A stretch of DNA of 64,000 nt. It comes from Chitinophagaceae bacterium. GTDB taxonomy: Bacteria > Bacteroidota > Bacteroidia > Chitinophagales > Chitinophagaceae. The notes beneath the pieces are model-generated. The model was not told the DNA's origin. It worked only from the letters and a program-made list of their open reading frames with translations, and searched no databases. Positions 42,397 to 52,514 of the stretch are shown here, one piece after another. Position 1 is the first letter of the stretch, and each line of letters begins with the position of its first letter. A program made the translations under genes and the position numbers. Location of the stretch: contig CANFKE010000022.1 in the NCBI GenBank assembly GCA_947447465.1, positions 1-64,000 of the forward strand. The letters run 5' to 3'.

Positions 42397-43641
42397 ATGA
42401 AGAGAGTAGCAATAACTGGTTTGGGGGCAATAACGCCATTGGGTAATTCGGTACAAGAGTTTTGGGAGAATATTGTAGCAGGTAAAAGTGGTGCAGGCCC
42501 TTTGACAAAATTTGATGCTTCAAAATTTAAGACCAGATTTGGTTGCGAGGTAAAGAATTTTGATCCAACAGAATATATTGACAAAAAAGAAGTAAAGAAA
42601 TATGACCTGTTTAGTCAGTATGCCATAGCTGCAAGCGATCAGGCAATTAAAGATGCAGGTCTTGATTTTGCAATAATGCCAGAGGAGGAGAGATATGATG
42701 TTGGTGTAATATGGGCTTCAGGGAATGGAGGTATTGGTACTTTCGAAGAGCAACTAAAGGAATTTTATGCCGGTGATGGCACTCCGCGCTTTAATCCATA
42801 TTTCATTCCTAAAATGATAGTTGATATTGCCGCGGGGGCGATTTCAATTCGACATAAATTACATGGACCTAACTATTGTACTGTTTCAGCATGTGCATCC
42901 TCCAATACTGCTATTATTAGTGCATTTGATACTATACGTCTGGGGAAAGCTACTATTATGGTAGCAGGGGGATCAGAAGCCGCAATTACTCCCGGGTCAG
43001 TTGGTGGATTTAGTGCATCTCAGGCATTGTCAAAAAATAATGATAACGCAGAACATGCTTCACGCCCATTTGATAAGCATAGAGATGGTTTTGTAGTAGG
43101 GGAGGGTGCGGGTGCACTGATATTAGAGGAGTGGGAACACGCAGTGGCCCGCGGTGCTCATATTTATGCTGAAATGGTGGGTGGCGGTATGGCTGCAGAC
43201 GCCTATCATCTTACAGGTACTCATCCTGAAGGTCTTGGTGCAGCATTAGGTATGACCAAGGCAATGACAGATGCCGGCATTCGTGCTAAAGATATAGATT
43301 ATATTAATGCTCATGCCACATCTACTCATATTGGTGATATTAGTGAACTACTTGGTGTAAAGAGAGTTTTTGGTGATCAGGATGTAATGGTTAGTGCTAC
43401 TAAATCAATGACAGGGCATTTACTTGGTGCTGCCGGGGCTATAGAGAGTATTATCTGTATTTTGGCTCTTAAGAATGGGATCGTGCCGGCAACCATAAAT
43501 ATTGATGAACTGGACCCGGAATTACCTGAAGGATTGAATTTGATTGTTAATCAAGCAGTAAAAAAAGAGCTTAATTATGTATTAAATAATACTTTCGGGT
43601 TTGGTGGGCATGTTGCCAGTTCCATATTTAAAAAGTATTAA
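42397..43641 (+). CDS. fabF: 3-oxoacyl-[ACP] synthase II
   Basis: The 414-residue condensing enzyme is of the KAS II type. It extends acyl-ACP with malonyl-ACP in fatty-acid synthesis. The Cys-His-His triad is Cys166 (SACASSNTAI), His306 (INAHATSTHIGD) and His341 (SMTGHLLGAAGAIE), and the N-terminus VAITGLGAITPLGNSVQEFW is standard. The active-site segment CASSNTAI instead of the usual CATGxxAI is a small deviation, and Bacteroidota have several FabF paralogues, so this may be a specialised copy. It is 232 bases after the thiolase, and a terminator follows. Confidence 0.92.
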   Translation: MKRVAITGLGAITPLGNSVQEFWENIVAGKSGAGPLTKFDASKFKTRFGCEVKNFDPTEYIDKKEVKKYDLFSQYAIAASDQAIKDAGLDFAIMPEEERYDVGVIWASGNGGIGTFEEQLKEFYAGDGTPRFNPYFIPKMIVDIAAGAISIRHKLHGPNYCTVSACASSNTAIISAFDTIRLGKATIMVAGGSEAAITPGSVGGFSASQALSKNNDNAEHASRPFDKHRDGFVVGEGAGALILEEWEHAVARGAHIYAEMVGGGMAADAYHLTGTHPEGLGAALGMTKAMTDAGIRAKDIDYINAHATSTHIGDISELLGVKRVFGDQDVMVSATKSMTGHLLGAAGAIESIICILALKNGIVPATINIDELDPELPEGLNLIVNQAVKKELNYVLNNTFGFGGHVASSIFKKY

Positions 43642-43663
43642 AATAGGTCTAGCATTTAATATT

Positions 43664-43690
43664 AAAAGGCGGGAAATTCCTGCCTTTTTT
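43664..43690 (+). terminator. Terminator after fabF
   Basis: AAAAGGCGGGA pairs with TCCTGCCTTTT (one G-T wobble) and runs into T6. Confidence 0.82.
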
Positions 43691-44129
43691 GTTCGTATTT
43701 ATACTATCATCTTCAATAATCAGCTAGAATTTTATTGAAACATTATAAAAATATACGAGTTAAATAAAAATGTATTAATATATTTAATTAGCAAAATGAA
43801 TGTTAAATAAATGTTAACGGGATGATTTTCAAATCTAAAACATAAAAACGGTGTATTTTCGTAACTAGTATTAGTAATGATTTAGCTTTTATTAGTAAAA
43901 TTTTGGTACATAGGAAATTGTAATTTGCTTAAGAAGTTAGATTTGAATAGTATTTCAGATTATGATTCGAATAAAGTGAACATTTTCAATTGATAATGTA
44001 ATCATTATTTGCTTGTTGATTATTTTATAAGTGGTCCATACTTGAGGTTCGTTTTTAAAGATTGCTAACATTTTTAAGCTAAAATAGTTTCTATTTATAT
44101 AAATTTTAATAAATCTATATTTTTTATTC

Positions 44130-44158
44130 TTTGTTGAGTATTTTGGTCGTTATCTTAG
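44130..44158 (+). promoter_or_regulatory. Promoter candidate for the adhesin gene
   Basis: TTTG (44130-44133), a 17-base spacer and TATCTTAG (44151-44158, one mismatch to TAnnTTTG) form a Bacteroidota-type promoter with both boxes. The predicted leader before the ATG at 44194 is about 30 bases. Confidence 0.4.
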
Positions 44159-44193
44159 TTAAATATACCAGTTTATAATTAAAATATCATTGT

Positions 44194-47100
44194 ATGAAGT
44201 CTTTTTTACTTTCCGTTTTGTGTTTGGTGTTGAGTATTTCGTGTTTTGCGGATAAAGTATATACGCCAAATACGAATGCATCTATTTCATCTGCGGCTAC
44301 TTATTGTCAGAATGCGACAGCAAGTGTGCTTACTTACACATATAATACCTGCAACGCAGGTACAGGAACAGTTGTAGGCGCTGATCTGACCATTACTTGG
44401 TATTCTAATACTATAAATTCTACTTCTGGTGGTTCTGTAGAGAGTATAACTTTAGTTCCGAGTTCTACAAGTGCTACGGGCACTTCTACCTTTCTTCCTG
44501 CAACTACTTCTGTTGGGGTGACATACTATTATTGTGTAATTACCTGGACCGGTGCAGGAACTTGTAATACATCAGGTTCACTTACAAGTGCTGTGACCTC
44601 TGTTACAGTGAATACTGCTCCTGATGTAATAGCTGGCACTTTGAATGGATGTGTCGGTGCAGTTACCACACTTACAAACACAGTTCCGGGTGGAACCTGG
44701 ACCAGTGCTACAGTTGCAAAAGCTACTATCAATTCTAGTACAGGCGCAGTTTCTGCAGTGGCAGCGGGTACATCTGTTATTAGTTATTCAATTGGTACTT
44801 GCAGATCTACTGCAACGTTTACTGTGAATGCTAACCCTGTAGCAATTACAGGTACTAATACTGTTTGTGAAGGTGCTGTAACTACCTTTACAGACGCAAC
44901 AGCAGGTGGTACCTGGAGCTCAGATGCTACTTCTATTGCAAGTGTTAACGGAAGTAATCCTGTTGGTGTAAGAGGTGTGCTTGCTGGTACAGCGAACATA
45001 TCTTATACACTACCAACCGGTTGTTATGCAGTGAGAGCGGTAACTGTCAACACAACACCAACTGCTATTGCCGGTACATTAAATGCATGTTTGGGTAACC
45101 AATCAACATTGTCGAATTCAGTTCCGGGTGGTACCTGGACTAGTGCTACACCTGCAAGAGCTACAATAGATGCAAGTGGAGTATTATATACTGTAGCAGC
45201 CGGTACATCAGTTATCAGCTATACACTTGGATCTTGTCGTGCTACAGCTACATTTACAGTTAATGCTAATCCGGTAGCTATCACAGGTACAAATACAGTA
45301 TGCGAGGGCGCAGTAACTACTTTTACAGATGGTACAGCTGGTGGTACATGGAGTTCTGGTTCGAGCTCGATTGCTAGTGTCAACGCTAGTAATCCGGTGG
45401 GTATCAGGGGTGTTCTTGCAGGTACTACTAATATCACATACACTCTAGCAACAGGTTGTTTTGCTACTCGTGCTGTAACAGTTAATACTTCACCTGCGGC
45501 TATTTCTGGTACATTGAATGCCTGTTTGGGTACTCAATCAACTTTGTCAAACTCCGTAGCAGGTGGTACTTGGACCAGCGCCACTCCTACAAAAGCAACT
45601 ATTGATGCAAGTGGTGTAGTTTATACAGTAGCTGCCGGAACTTCCGTTATTAGTTACACTATAGGTTCATGTAGATCTACTGCAACATTTACAGTGAATG
45701 CTAACCCTGTGGCAATCACAGGAACTAATACTGTTTGTGAAGGAGCTGTTACTACCTTCACAGATGCAACTGCAGGAGGTACCTGGACCTCAGGAGCTAC
45801 ATCCATAGCAAGCGTGAATGCAAGCAATCCTGTTGGTGTAAGAGGTATTCTTGCGGGAACAACCAACATTTCTTATACATTACCTACAGGTTGTTATGCT
45901 ACACGTGTAATTACGGTCAATACCGCTCCTGCGGCTATTACAGGTGTAACAAATGCTTGTGTAGGAGTGCTGACAACGTTGTCTAACAGTGTTGGGGGAG
46001 GTACATGGACAAGTGTAACCGTTGCTAAGGCCACAATTACGGCTGGCGGTGTTGTTAGTGCTGTTAGTGCAGGGACCTCTATTATTAGTTATACAATCGG
46101 TTCATGTGCGTCAACTGTAACTTTTACAGTAAATACTACTCCTGCTGCTATAGCTGGTACAAATACAATTTGTCAGAATGCTACTACTACATTTTCAGAT
46201 GTAACTGCAGGAGGAACATGGTCAACTACCGATCCTTCTATTGCGACAATAAATGCAAGTTCGCCTGTAACTATCACCGGGCTTAATGCTGGTACAGCAA
46301 GTATCACTTATTCGATAGGAACATGTGCTGTCGGTCGTACTATAACTGTTAATACTGCTCCTGCTGCAATAACCGGGTCAACAAGTTCATGTGTAGGAGT
46401 GCAAACTACTTTGTCAAATAGTGTTGCCGGTGGTACATGGACAAGTGCAACAGTTGCTAAAGCAACTATCACAACAGATGGTGTTGTTAGTGCAGTCAGC
46501 GCAGGAACATCTGTTATCAGCTATTCAATAGGTTCTTGCCGGGCTACAACAACTTTTACTGTTAATACTACACCCGTTGCTATCGCAGGAACTAACACTA
46601 TATGCGAAAATGCTACTACTACATTTTCAGATGCAACTGCCGGGGGAACATGGTCAACTAACGATCCTTCAGTTGCAACAATCAATGCAAGTTCTCCGGT
46701 AACAATAACCGGTGTAACTGCAGGAAACACCACGATCTCATATTCTATTGGAGCTTGTGCAGTTGGTAGAACAATAACCGTTAATACAGCTCCATCGTCC
46801 ATAACAGGTTCAACAAGTTCTTGTGTTGGTATTCAGACTACTTTGTCTAACAGTGTTGCCGGTGGAACATGGACTAGTGCAACTCCAGCCAAAGCAACGA
46901 TTACTGCAGGTGGTGTAGTAAATGCGGTTAGTGCAGGAACATCTGTTATCAGTTATTCCATCGGAACATGTAGAGCTACTACCATTTTTACTGTTAATAC
47001 TACACCTACAGCGATCACTGGTACAAATACAATTTGCAGATTTACAACAACTACATTCTCTAATGCTGTTGCTGGTGGTACCTGGTCAACAAATGATCCA

Positions 47101-50100
47101 TCTGTTGCAAGCATTAACGCAAGTTCTCCTGTTACTATTACCGGAGTTACAGCCGGAACAACAAACATATCATATACTATTGGTTCATGTGCCGTCGGTA
47201 GAAGCATTACAATAAACGAAGGTCCAGATGCAATAACAGGTGCTGCCTCAGCTTGTATCGGTACATCCGCTACTCTTTCAAATTCTGTTGCCGGTGGTAC
47301 CTGGACGAGTGCAACGCCAGCAAGAGCTACTATTACTTCTGGAGGCGTTGTAAGTGCCGTAAGTGCAGGTACATCTGTTATTAGTTATACAATTGGATCA
47401 TGCCGTTCTACTGTTACGTTTACTGTTAATTCAAATCCTGTTGCCATCACGGGTACTAATGTAGTATGTGAGCGTGCAGTAACCACATTTACTGATGCTA
47501 CGGCAGGTGGTACATGGAGTAGTAATGATCTTTCAATTGCAACAGTTGATGCAAGTAGTCCGGTCGGAATAACAGGTGTCAATACAGGTAGTACATTGAT
47601 CACTTATACTTTACCAACAGGTTGTTATGCAACCCGTGGAGTTACTGTTAATAATGCACCTGATCTGATTGTTGGCTCTAATAATGTTTGTCTGGGATTC
47701 CAAACTACACTTTCTGATCCGACTGTTGGAGGTGTATGGACTAGTTCAGCTCCATCAACAGCAACAATTACATCTGGTGGTGTAGTAACGGGATTGACAG
47801 CAGGATCTGGTACCATTACCTATACTTTTGCATCTTGTTCTTCTACCTTACCATTCACAGTTAACCCGAATCCTTCTGCAATTACAGGTACAAACACAGT
47901 TTGTGAAGGTTCGGTAACAACATTTTCAAATGTAACCGGTGGCGGTTCATGGGCTACCAATAATGCTGCTGTTGCAACAATTGATGCCAGCGATCCTGTT
48001 GGAGTTACAGGTGTCAACGCTGGTTCGGCCCTGATTTCCTATACCTTACCTACCGGTTGTTATGCTACAAGAGGAGTAACGGTAAATACAACACCAGCTG
48101 CTATTTCAGGTTCTACATCTGTTTGTGTCGGATCATCTACTACATTATCTGATGTCGTAGGTGGTGGAAACTGGACTGTTGTTGATCCTTCTGTAGCGAC
48201 AATTACATCAAGTGGTGTTGTTACTGGATTGACAGCAGGTAGCACTACGATATCATATACATTGGGATCTTGCAGTGTTTCATTAGCATTTACAGTTAAT
48301 CCCAATCCAAGCGCGATTGCCGGTTCGGCCAGTGTTTGTGAAGGATCTATAACTACACTTGACAATGCGACAATTGGAGGATCATGGAGTTCAAATAATA
48401 CTTCGATTGCTACAGTTAATGCCAGCACATCAGTGGGAGTTACTGGTGTATCAGCGGGCACTACGACAATTACTTATACCCTCCCTACCACTTGTTATTC
48501 CACTGCATCATTTGTTGTGAATCAACAGCCTGTTGCTATAACAGGTACTAATTATGCATGTGAAGGTTCTGTATCTACACTCAGTGATGTTTCGGGTGTT
48601 GGTGTATGGACTTCTTCAGATAATGCGAGCGCAACCGTAGATGCTGTGAGTGGTGCAGTAACAGGTGTACTTGCCGGAACAGCGAACATCACTTATTCAT
48701 TAGGCTCTTGCTATGTAACTTCAGGCTTCACAATATTGGGAACACCTGCACCTATCGGTGGTGTAAGTTCTATTTGTTTAGGCACATCTACAACCTTTAC
48801 AAATACAGCTATCATGGGTACATGGAGCTCGAATGATCCTGCAATTGCATCAGTTGATCCTTCTACAGGTATTGTTTACGGGCTTACAGGAGGCTCAACA
48901 ACCATTACATATTCAAATGGCTGCGGTATTCCTGCAGTGAAATCTATAGATATTCATACAATACCTGCAACACCAGCAGCAATAACAGGGACATTTACTT
49001 TTTGTGTGGGTACTTCCTCAACGCTTTCAGATGCTAACCTTTCCGGAACATGGAGTAGTTCTGATACTTCTGTAGTATCAATTTCAACATCCGGTTTAGC
49101 TATCGGTTACACAGGTGGTACATCATCAATATCATATACATTCTCTAATGAATGCGGCACCTCTGCTGCAAGCCAATTACTTACAGTTGTTGATTATCCT
49201 GTTGCCGCTATTACATCTGCGGAAAATCCTTGTATGAATTACGCTTCCAGTATTGTGTTTAACGGAACTTCAGGTGCATCTATCGTATATAATGTAGATG
49301 GTGGTTCAAATGTGACAGCAACTCTTACAGGTGGTACTTTCATTCTTGGGACAGGTGTACTATCTGCAACTCATACTTACGAATTGGTGGAGGTTCATAA
49401 TGCAACTTGTACTACTACTTACGATACAATTGCTACGCTCAATCCAATTCCTATGCAATGGGTTGGTGGTACATTCGGACATGAAACAGAATGGGAAAGA
49501 GCCACTAACTGGTCATGCGGTTTTGTACCTGGTGACACTACTGATGTAACTATTCCTTCAGGAACTACATATAGTCCGCTCATTTCTTCATCTCGTGTTG
49601 TATATACAAAAAATCTTACAGTTGCTTCAGGTGCTTTTATTAATGCTAATGCTAGTGCAATATTGTATGTTAAGGGATCTTTGAGCAATTCAGGTACTTT
49701 CAATGGTGACGGTAGTTTAAGCATGAATGGTTCATCAGCTCAGACTATTTCAGGAATAGGTAACGTAAGTAATTTTGAATTGAACAATAGTGCAGGAGCA
49801 ACCATTAGCATCGGCTCTAGAATGACAATTACCAAAGTAATTACTATGTCAGCGGGTACTTTGACTACACATGATAGTCTTACACTTGCCTCAGATTCTA
49901 TTGCTACTGCACGAGTAGCACCTGTAACATTTGGCTCTGCTATTTCCGGTAATGTTAAGGTAATGCAATATATACCTGGTGGTTATCGCAGGTATCGTTT
50001 TTGGAGTCATCCATTCTCTTCAACCATCTCGTTAAGTCAGGTTGAACAGTATATGGATATTACTGGTCTCGGTGGCTCTGCTAATGGTTTTACAACAACT

Positions 50101-51354
50101 TCTTCTAACAATCCGTCTTGTTTCAGATATGATCCGTTGACCGGCAATTCATCGTTAGGCTCAGACCCGGGATGGAAACCTTATACAAAGATCAATGCAT
50201 TAGCTGCTGATTCAAATACATTCCATCGTTATCAGGGTATTCGTCTCTTTTTCCGCGGAGTCAAAGGTCAGGGTCTTGGGTATGTAATTAACATTGTTGA
50301 TCCTAATGTTGTTGGAATGATAGGAGCACTCAATCAGGGTGATCAGACTGTTACTTTGTCAAAGGGGGCAAGTGCAAATCAGGATTATAACATGGTGGGT
50401 AATCCATATGCATCTCCTGTTGATATTGGTACTGTATGTTATAATGCCAAGGCAGCTGGAAAAGTTGTTGGAACAGCATTTTATGTGTGGAATCCTTTCT
50501 TAGGAGCTGGCGGTCAGTTTCAAACTATCACTATAGGAGTCGGTTCACCTTCGCCATATTATTTACAAGCAAATACTGCGTTCCAGATACGCGCCGCTAA
50601 TAATGGTGATGCACTTTCATTCGCTGAAAGTAACAAGGGAGTAGCTCCAACTACAAATGTTTTGAAGCCAGCTGCAGAATCAGTTTCGTTGGTTATTTAT
50701 GATGAGAATTATCATCCTTGGGACATGTTGTCTGTTAAATTCAATGACGCAGCTACAAGTAAGGAGGAAAATGACTTTGATGCTCAAAAGTTGCAAGGGG
50801 GTGATCTAAACTTCTATTCATTATCAGCAGATGGAGCAAAGCTTTCTATTGATGCAAGACCTTATTCAACTGATGAGGTTGTTCCTCTGGGTATTAATAC
50901 TCAGTTCAACAAACAATACATATTGAAGTCTGAGTCTGTTATTACTCCGGGGAACAGTCCGCTTTACCTGCATGATAAATTGCTGAATAAATATGTTCTT
51001 CTTGAGCAGGGTACAGAATATAAGTTTACAATAGATGAGAATGCTTCTACACAGGGTGATCAGAGATTTGAGTTGGCTATGAAGCCTGTAGGTACACAGC
51101 GCATGAACGTCAATGTTTCATTATCGCCAAATCCGGCTACAGATGCGGTAAATATTTCTTATAGTTCAGGAAATCCTCAAAATGTATCTGTTAGAGTTCT
51201 TGATATTACCGGCGTATGTGTTTATTCTAAGGATTACGGAGAATTGCAGTTTGGCAATATTAAGGTATCATTGAAAGACCTTTCATCAGGCATTTACATA
51301 GTAGAAGTTATCTCAGGAGATACTAAATCAGTACATCGTTTGGTAAAAGAATAA
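44194..51354 (+). CDS. Giant adhesin-like surface protein with 21 Ig-like repeats and T9SS sorting domain
   Basis: The 2386-residue secreted protein has a signal peptide (SFLLSVLCLVLSISCFA). After about 145 N-terminal residues come 21 tandem Big-like beta domains of 71-76 residues. Two types alternate: one begins ITGTNTVCEG and ends GCYA, the other begins like IAGTLNACLG and ends GSCR. Nearly every domain has two Cys, one near each end, suggesting one disulfide per domain. From about residue 1670 the protein changes to non-repeat beta-rich sequence, including WVGGTFGHETEWERATNWSCG (a frequent T9SS-substrate segment). It ends in a type A sorting domain (LSPNPATDAVNI ... LSSGIYIVEV ... HRLVKE). 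It should form a long rod on the cell surface for adhesion or gliding; the ligand is unknown. Confidence 0.94.
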   Translation: MKSFLLSVLCLVLSISCFADKVYTPNTNASISSAATYCQNATASVLTYTYNTCNAGTGTVVGADLTITWYSNTINSTSGGSVESITLVPSSTSATGTSTFLPATTSVGVTYYYCVITWTGAGTCNTSGSLTSAVTSVTVNTAPDVIAGTLNGCVGAVTTLTNTVPGGTWTSATVAKATINSSTGAVSAVAAGTSVISYSIGTCRSTATFTVNANPVAITGTNTVCEGAVTTFTDATAGGTWSSDATSIASVNGSNPVGVRGVLAGTANISYTLPTGCYAVRAVTVNTTPTAIAGTLNACLGNQSTLSNSVPGGTWTSATPARATIDASGVLYTVAAGTSVISYTLGSCRATATFTVNANPVAITGTNTVCEGAVTTFTDGTAGGTWSSGSSSIASVNASNPVGIRGVLAGTTNITYTLATGCFATRAVTVNTSPAAISGTLNACLGTQSTLSNSVAGGTWTSATPTKATIDASGVVYTVAAGTSVISYTIGSCRSTATFTVNANPVAITGTNTVCEGAVTTFTDATAGGTWTSGATSIASVNASNPVGVRGILAGTTNISYTLPTGCYATRVITVNTAPAAITGVTNACVGVLTTLSNSVGGGTWTSVTVAKATITAGGVVSAVSAGTSIISYTIGSCASTVTFTVNTTPAAIAGTNTICQNATTTFSDVTAGGTWSTTDPSIATINASSPVTITGLNAGTASITYSIGTCAVGRTITVNTAPAAITGSTSSCVGVQTTLSNSVAGGTWTSATVAKATITTDGVVSAVSAGTSVISYSIGSCRATTTFTVNTTPVAIAGTNTICENATTTFSDATAGGTWSTNDPSVATINASSPVTITGVTAGNTTISYSIGACAVGRTITVNTAPSSITGSTSSCVGIQTTLSNSVAGGTWTSATPAKATITAGGVVNAVSAGTSVISYSIGTCRATTIFTVNTTPTAITGTNTICRFTTTTFSNAVAGGTWSTNDPSVASINASSPVTITGVTAGTTNISYTIGSCAVGRSITINEGPDAITGAASACIGTSATLSNSVAGGTWTSATPARATITSGGVVSAVSAGTSVISYTIGSCRSTVTFTVNSNPVAITGTNVVCERAVTTFTDATAGGTWSSNDLSIATVDASSPVGITGVNTGSTLITYTLPTGCYATRGVTVNNAPDLIVGSNNVCLGFQTTLSDPTVGGVWTSSAPSTATITSGGVVTGLTAGSGTITYTFASCSSTLPFTVNPNPSAITGTNTVCEGSVTTFSNVTGGGSWATNNAAVATIDASDPVGVTGVNAGSALISYTLPTGCYATRGVTVNTTPAAISGSTSVCVGSSTTLSDVVGGGNWTVVDPSVATITSSGVVTGLTAGSTTISYTLGSCSVSLAFTVNPNPSAIAGSASVCEGSITTLDNATIGGSWSSNNTSIATVNASTSVGVTGVSAGTTTITYTLPTTCYSTASFVVNQQPVAITGTNYACEGSVSTLSDVSGVGVWTSSDNASATVDAVSGAVTGVLAGTANITYSLGSCYVTSGFTILGTPAPIGGVSSICLGTSTTFTNTAIMGTWSSNDPAIASVDPSTGIVYGLTGGSTTITYSNGCGIPAVKSIDIHTIPATPAAITGTFTFCVGTSSTLSDANLSGTWSSSDTSVVSISTSGLAIGYTGGTSSISYTFSNECGTSAASQLLTVVDYPVAAITSAENPCMNYASSIVFNGTSGASIVYNVDGGSNVTATLTGGTFILGTGVLSATHTYELVEVHNATCTTTYDTIATLNPIPMQWVGGTFGHETEWERATNWSCGFVPGDTTDVTIPSGTTYSPLISSSRVVYTKNLTVASGAFINANASAILYVKGSLSNSGTFNGDGSLSMNGSSAQTISGIGNVSNFELNNSAGATISIGSRMTITKVITMSAGTLTTHDSLTLASDSIATARVAPVTFGSAISGNVKVMQYIPGGYRRYRFWSHPFSSTISLSQVEQYMDITGLGGSANGFTTTSSNNPSCFRYDPLTGNSSLGSDPGWKPYTKINALAADSNTFHRYQGIRLFFRGVKGQGLGYVINIVDPNVVGMIGALNQGDQTVTLSKGASANQDYNMVGNPYASPVDIGTVCYNAKAAGKVVGTAFYVWNPFLGAGGQFQTITIGVGSPSPYYLQANTAFQIRAANNGDALSFAESNKGVAPTTNVLKPAAESVSLVIYDENYHPWDMLSVKFNDAATSKEENDFDAQKLQGGDLNFYSLSADGAKLSIDARPYSTDEVVPLGINTQFNKQYILKSESVITPGNSPLYLHDKLLNKYVLLEQGTEYKFTIDENASTQGDQRFELAMKPVGTQRMNVNVSLSPNPATDAVNISYSSGNPQNVSVRVLDITGVCVYSKDYGELQFGNIKVSLKDLSSGIYIVEVISGDTKSVHRLVKE
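44625..49206 (+). repeat. 21 tandem coding repeats of about 218 bp
   Basis: The repeats encode Thr/Ser/Gly-rich Ig-like domains. They are best described as ten-plus copies of a two-domain unit of about 435 bp (74 + 71 codons), since long and short types alternate. The first 14 domains are most alike; domains 15-21 are progressively more diverged. At DNA level even identical peptide segments differ at many synonymous sites. Confidence 0.93.
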
Positions 51355-51370
51355 TTCAAAATTTAGTATT

Positions 51371-51411
51371 ACGATCAGAGGGGAAAAGTCACTTTCCCCT
51401 CTGATCGTTTT
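51371..51411 (+). terminator. Terminator after the adhesin gene
   Basis: ACGATCAGAGGGGAAA forms a perfect 16-bp stem with its complement around a six-base loop, followed by a short T-run. Confidence 0.87.
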
Positions 51412-51605
51412 GAGGTATTATAGAGCACTGTTTTTGAGGTCATTTACTGACTCTGGAACAAAGCAATTTGTTGTATATTTTGTAATTTTTAAAAATTGCC
51501 GACAAAAATATACTTGTTATTTATTTCATCCATATTTTTACATTCCTTCATCCTTTTGAAAATAACTCCCACAGCTCAAAATAAAACGTCTAATAATTAT
51601 AACAT

Positions 51606-52382
51606 ATGCAGCATCCAGAAGGCTATGTAAGCCATGAAATTGAACATGGAATTGCAACGATCGAGTTCTTCCATCCGGCAAGTAATTCTTTGCCATCCGC
51701 TATACTTACAGACCTGGCAAAGACCATCAATGATGTAGGTATTGACAACAGGGTAAAAGTTATTGTGCTTCGCAGCTCAGGAGATAGAGCATTCTGCGCT
51801 GGTGCATCATTTGAGGAACTCATGTCTATCAGTAGTGGTGAGGAAGGTACAAAGTTCTTCAGCGGATTTGCACATGTCATCAATGCAATGCGTAAATGCC
51901 ATAAGCTAATTATTGGTAGGGTTCAGGGTAAAGCAGTAGGTGGTGGCGTTGGTCTTATTGCAGCAACTGATTATGCAATTGCCACTGAAGATTCTTCTGT
52001 AAAACTTAGTGAACTGGCTGTGGGTATAGGCCCATTTGTAGTCGGCCCCGCAGTAGAGCGTAAAATAGGAATGTCTGGTTTCTCACAGTTAGCAATTGAT
52101 GCTACAGAATGGCGTTCTGCAGAGTGGGCTAAAAGACATGGTTTGTACTCTGAGATCCATAAATCAATATCTGATGTTGATGATTCTGTAAATAGTCTCG
52201 CAGATAGGTTAGCACATTCTAGCCCCGACGCTATGGGGCAGCTGAAGAAAATTTTCTGGCAAGGAACAGATCATTGGGACTCATTGTTGTCTGAACGTGC
52301 TGCCATTAGCGGTCGTTTAGTTTTAAGTGACTTTACTCGTAATGCTATTAATGCTTTTAAAGCAAAACCAACTAAGGCGTAA
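51606..52382 (+). CDS. Enoyl-CoA hydratase/isomerase family protein
   Basis: The 258-residue crotonase-fold enzyme is probably cytosolic and trimeric or hexameric. The first oxyanion-hole segment is SSGDRAFCAGASFEEL and the second is GKAVGGGVGLIAATDYAIATEDSSVKLSELAVGIGPFVVGPAVERKIG. Asp/Glu positions typical of enoyl-CoA hydratase are partly changed (ELAVGIGPFVVGP instead of E-x-x-x-G-x-x-P), so hydratase or isomerase specificity is uncertain. In related Bacteroidota such genes act in beta-oxidation or phenylacetate breakdown; paaK and the thiolase are within 15 kb, but this gene has its own terminator and no shared operon. Confidence 0.88.
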   Translation: MQHPEGYVSHEIEHGIATIEFFHPASNSLPSAILTDLAKTINDVGIDNRVKVIVLRSSGDRAFCAGASFEELMSISSGEEGTKFFSGFAHVINAMRKCHKLIIGRVQGKAVGGGVGLIAATDYAIATEDSSVKLSELAVGIGPFVVGPAVERKIGMSGFSQLAIDATEWRSAEWAKRHGLYSEIHKSISDVDDSVNSLADRLAHSSPDAMGQLKKIFWQGTDHWDSLLSERAAISGRLVLSDFTRNAINAFKAKPTKA

Positions 52383-52398
52383 TTGCCCGATTTAATTG

Positions 52399-52438
52399 AT
52401 AAGAATAGCCATGGTATTTCTGCCATGGCTATTCTTAT
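52399..52438 (+). terminator. Terminator after enoyl-CoA hydratase gene
   Basis: ATAAGAATAGCCATGG pairs perfectly with its complement (16 bp) around an eight-base loop, followed by a T-rich stretch. Confidence 0.82.
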
Positions 52439-52502
52439 TTTAGATATACCATGACAATATTAAGTACAGGAAATTAGCTAATTCCGCCATTGTGCAATTC
52501 CT

Positions 52503-52510
52503 TACTTTTG
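52503..52510 (+). promoter_or_regulatory. -7 box (TACTTTTG) of rsmA, probably leaderless
   Basis: Exact TAnnTTTG, ending four bases before the ATG at 52515, so a leaderless mRNA is predicted. Confidence 0.45.
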
Positions 52511-52514
52511 CCCT

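Larger units (their letters stand above)
43642..44193. other. AT-rich intergenic region upstream of the giant adhesin
   Basis: This 552-base gap holds the fabF terminator at its start and a promoter candidate near its end. In between I see only AT-rich sequence without a credible open frame, RNA gene or repeat. The unusual length suggests extended regulation of the adhesin gene, but no operator is recognised. Confidence 0.5.

Noticed and set aside
42171-42584. 137-codon minus-strand frame overlapping the start of fabF
   Set aside because: Overlaps a strongly supported fabF start and shows no recognisable domain.
44194-49500. Long frames on the minus strand and other plus frames over the adhesin gene
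   Set aside because: They are shadows created by the repeated Thr/Val/Gly codons; they recur at the same place in each repeat and lack starts with promoter support.
37047-52382. A single phenylacetate degradation cluster (paaK, thiolase, enoyl-CoA hydratase)
   Set aside because: The three genes are in separate transcription units, with terminators and unrelated genes between them, and no paaABCDE genes are present; only a loose functional link is possible.
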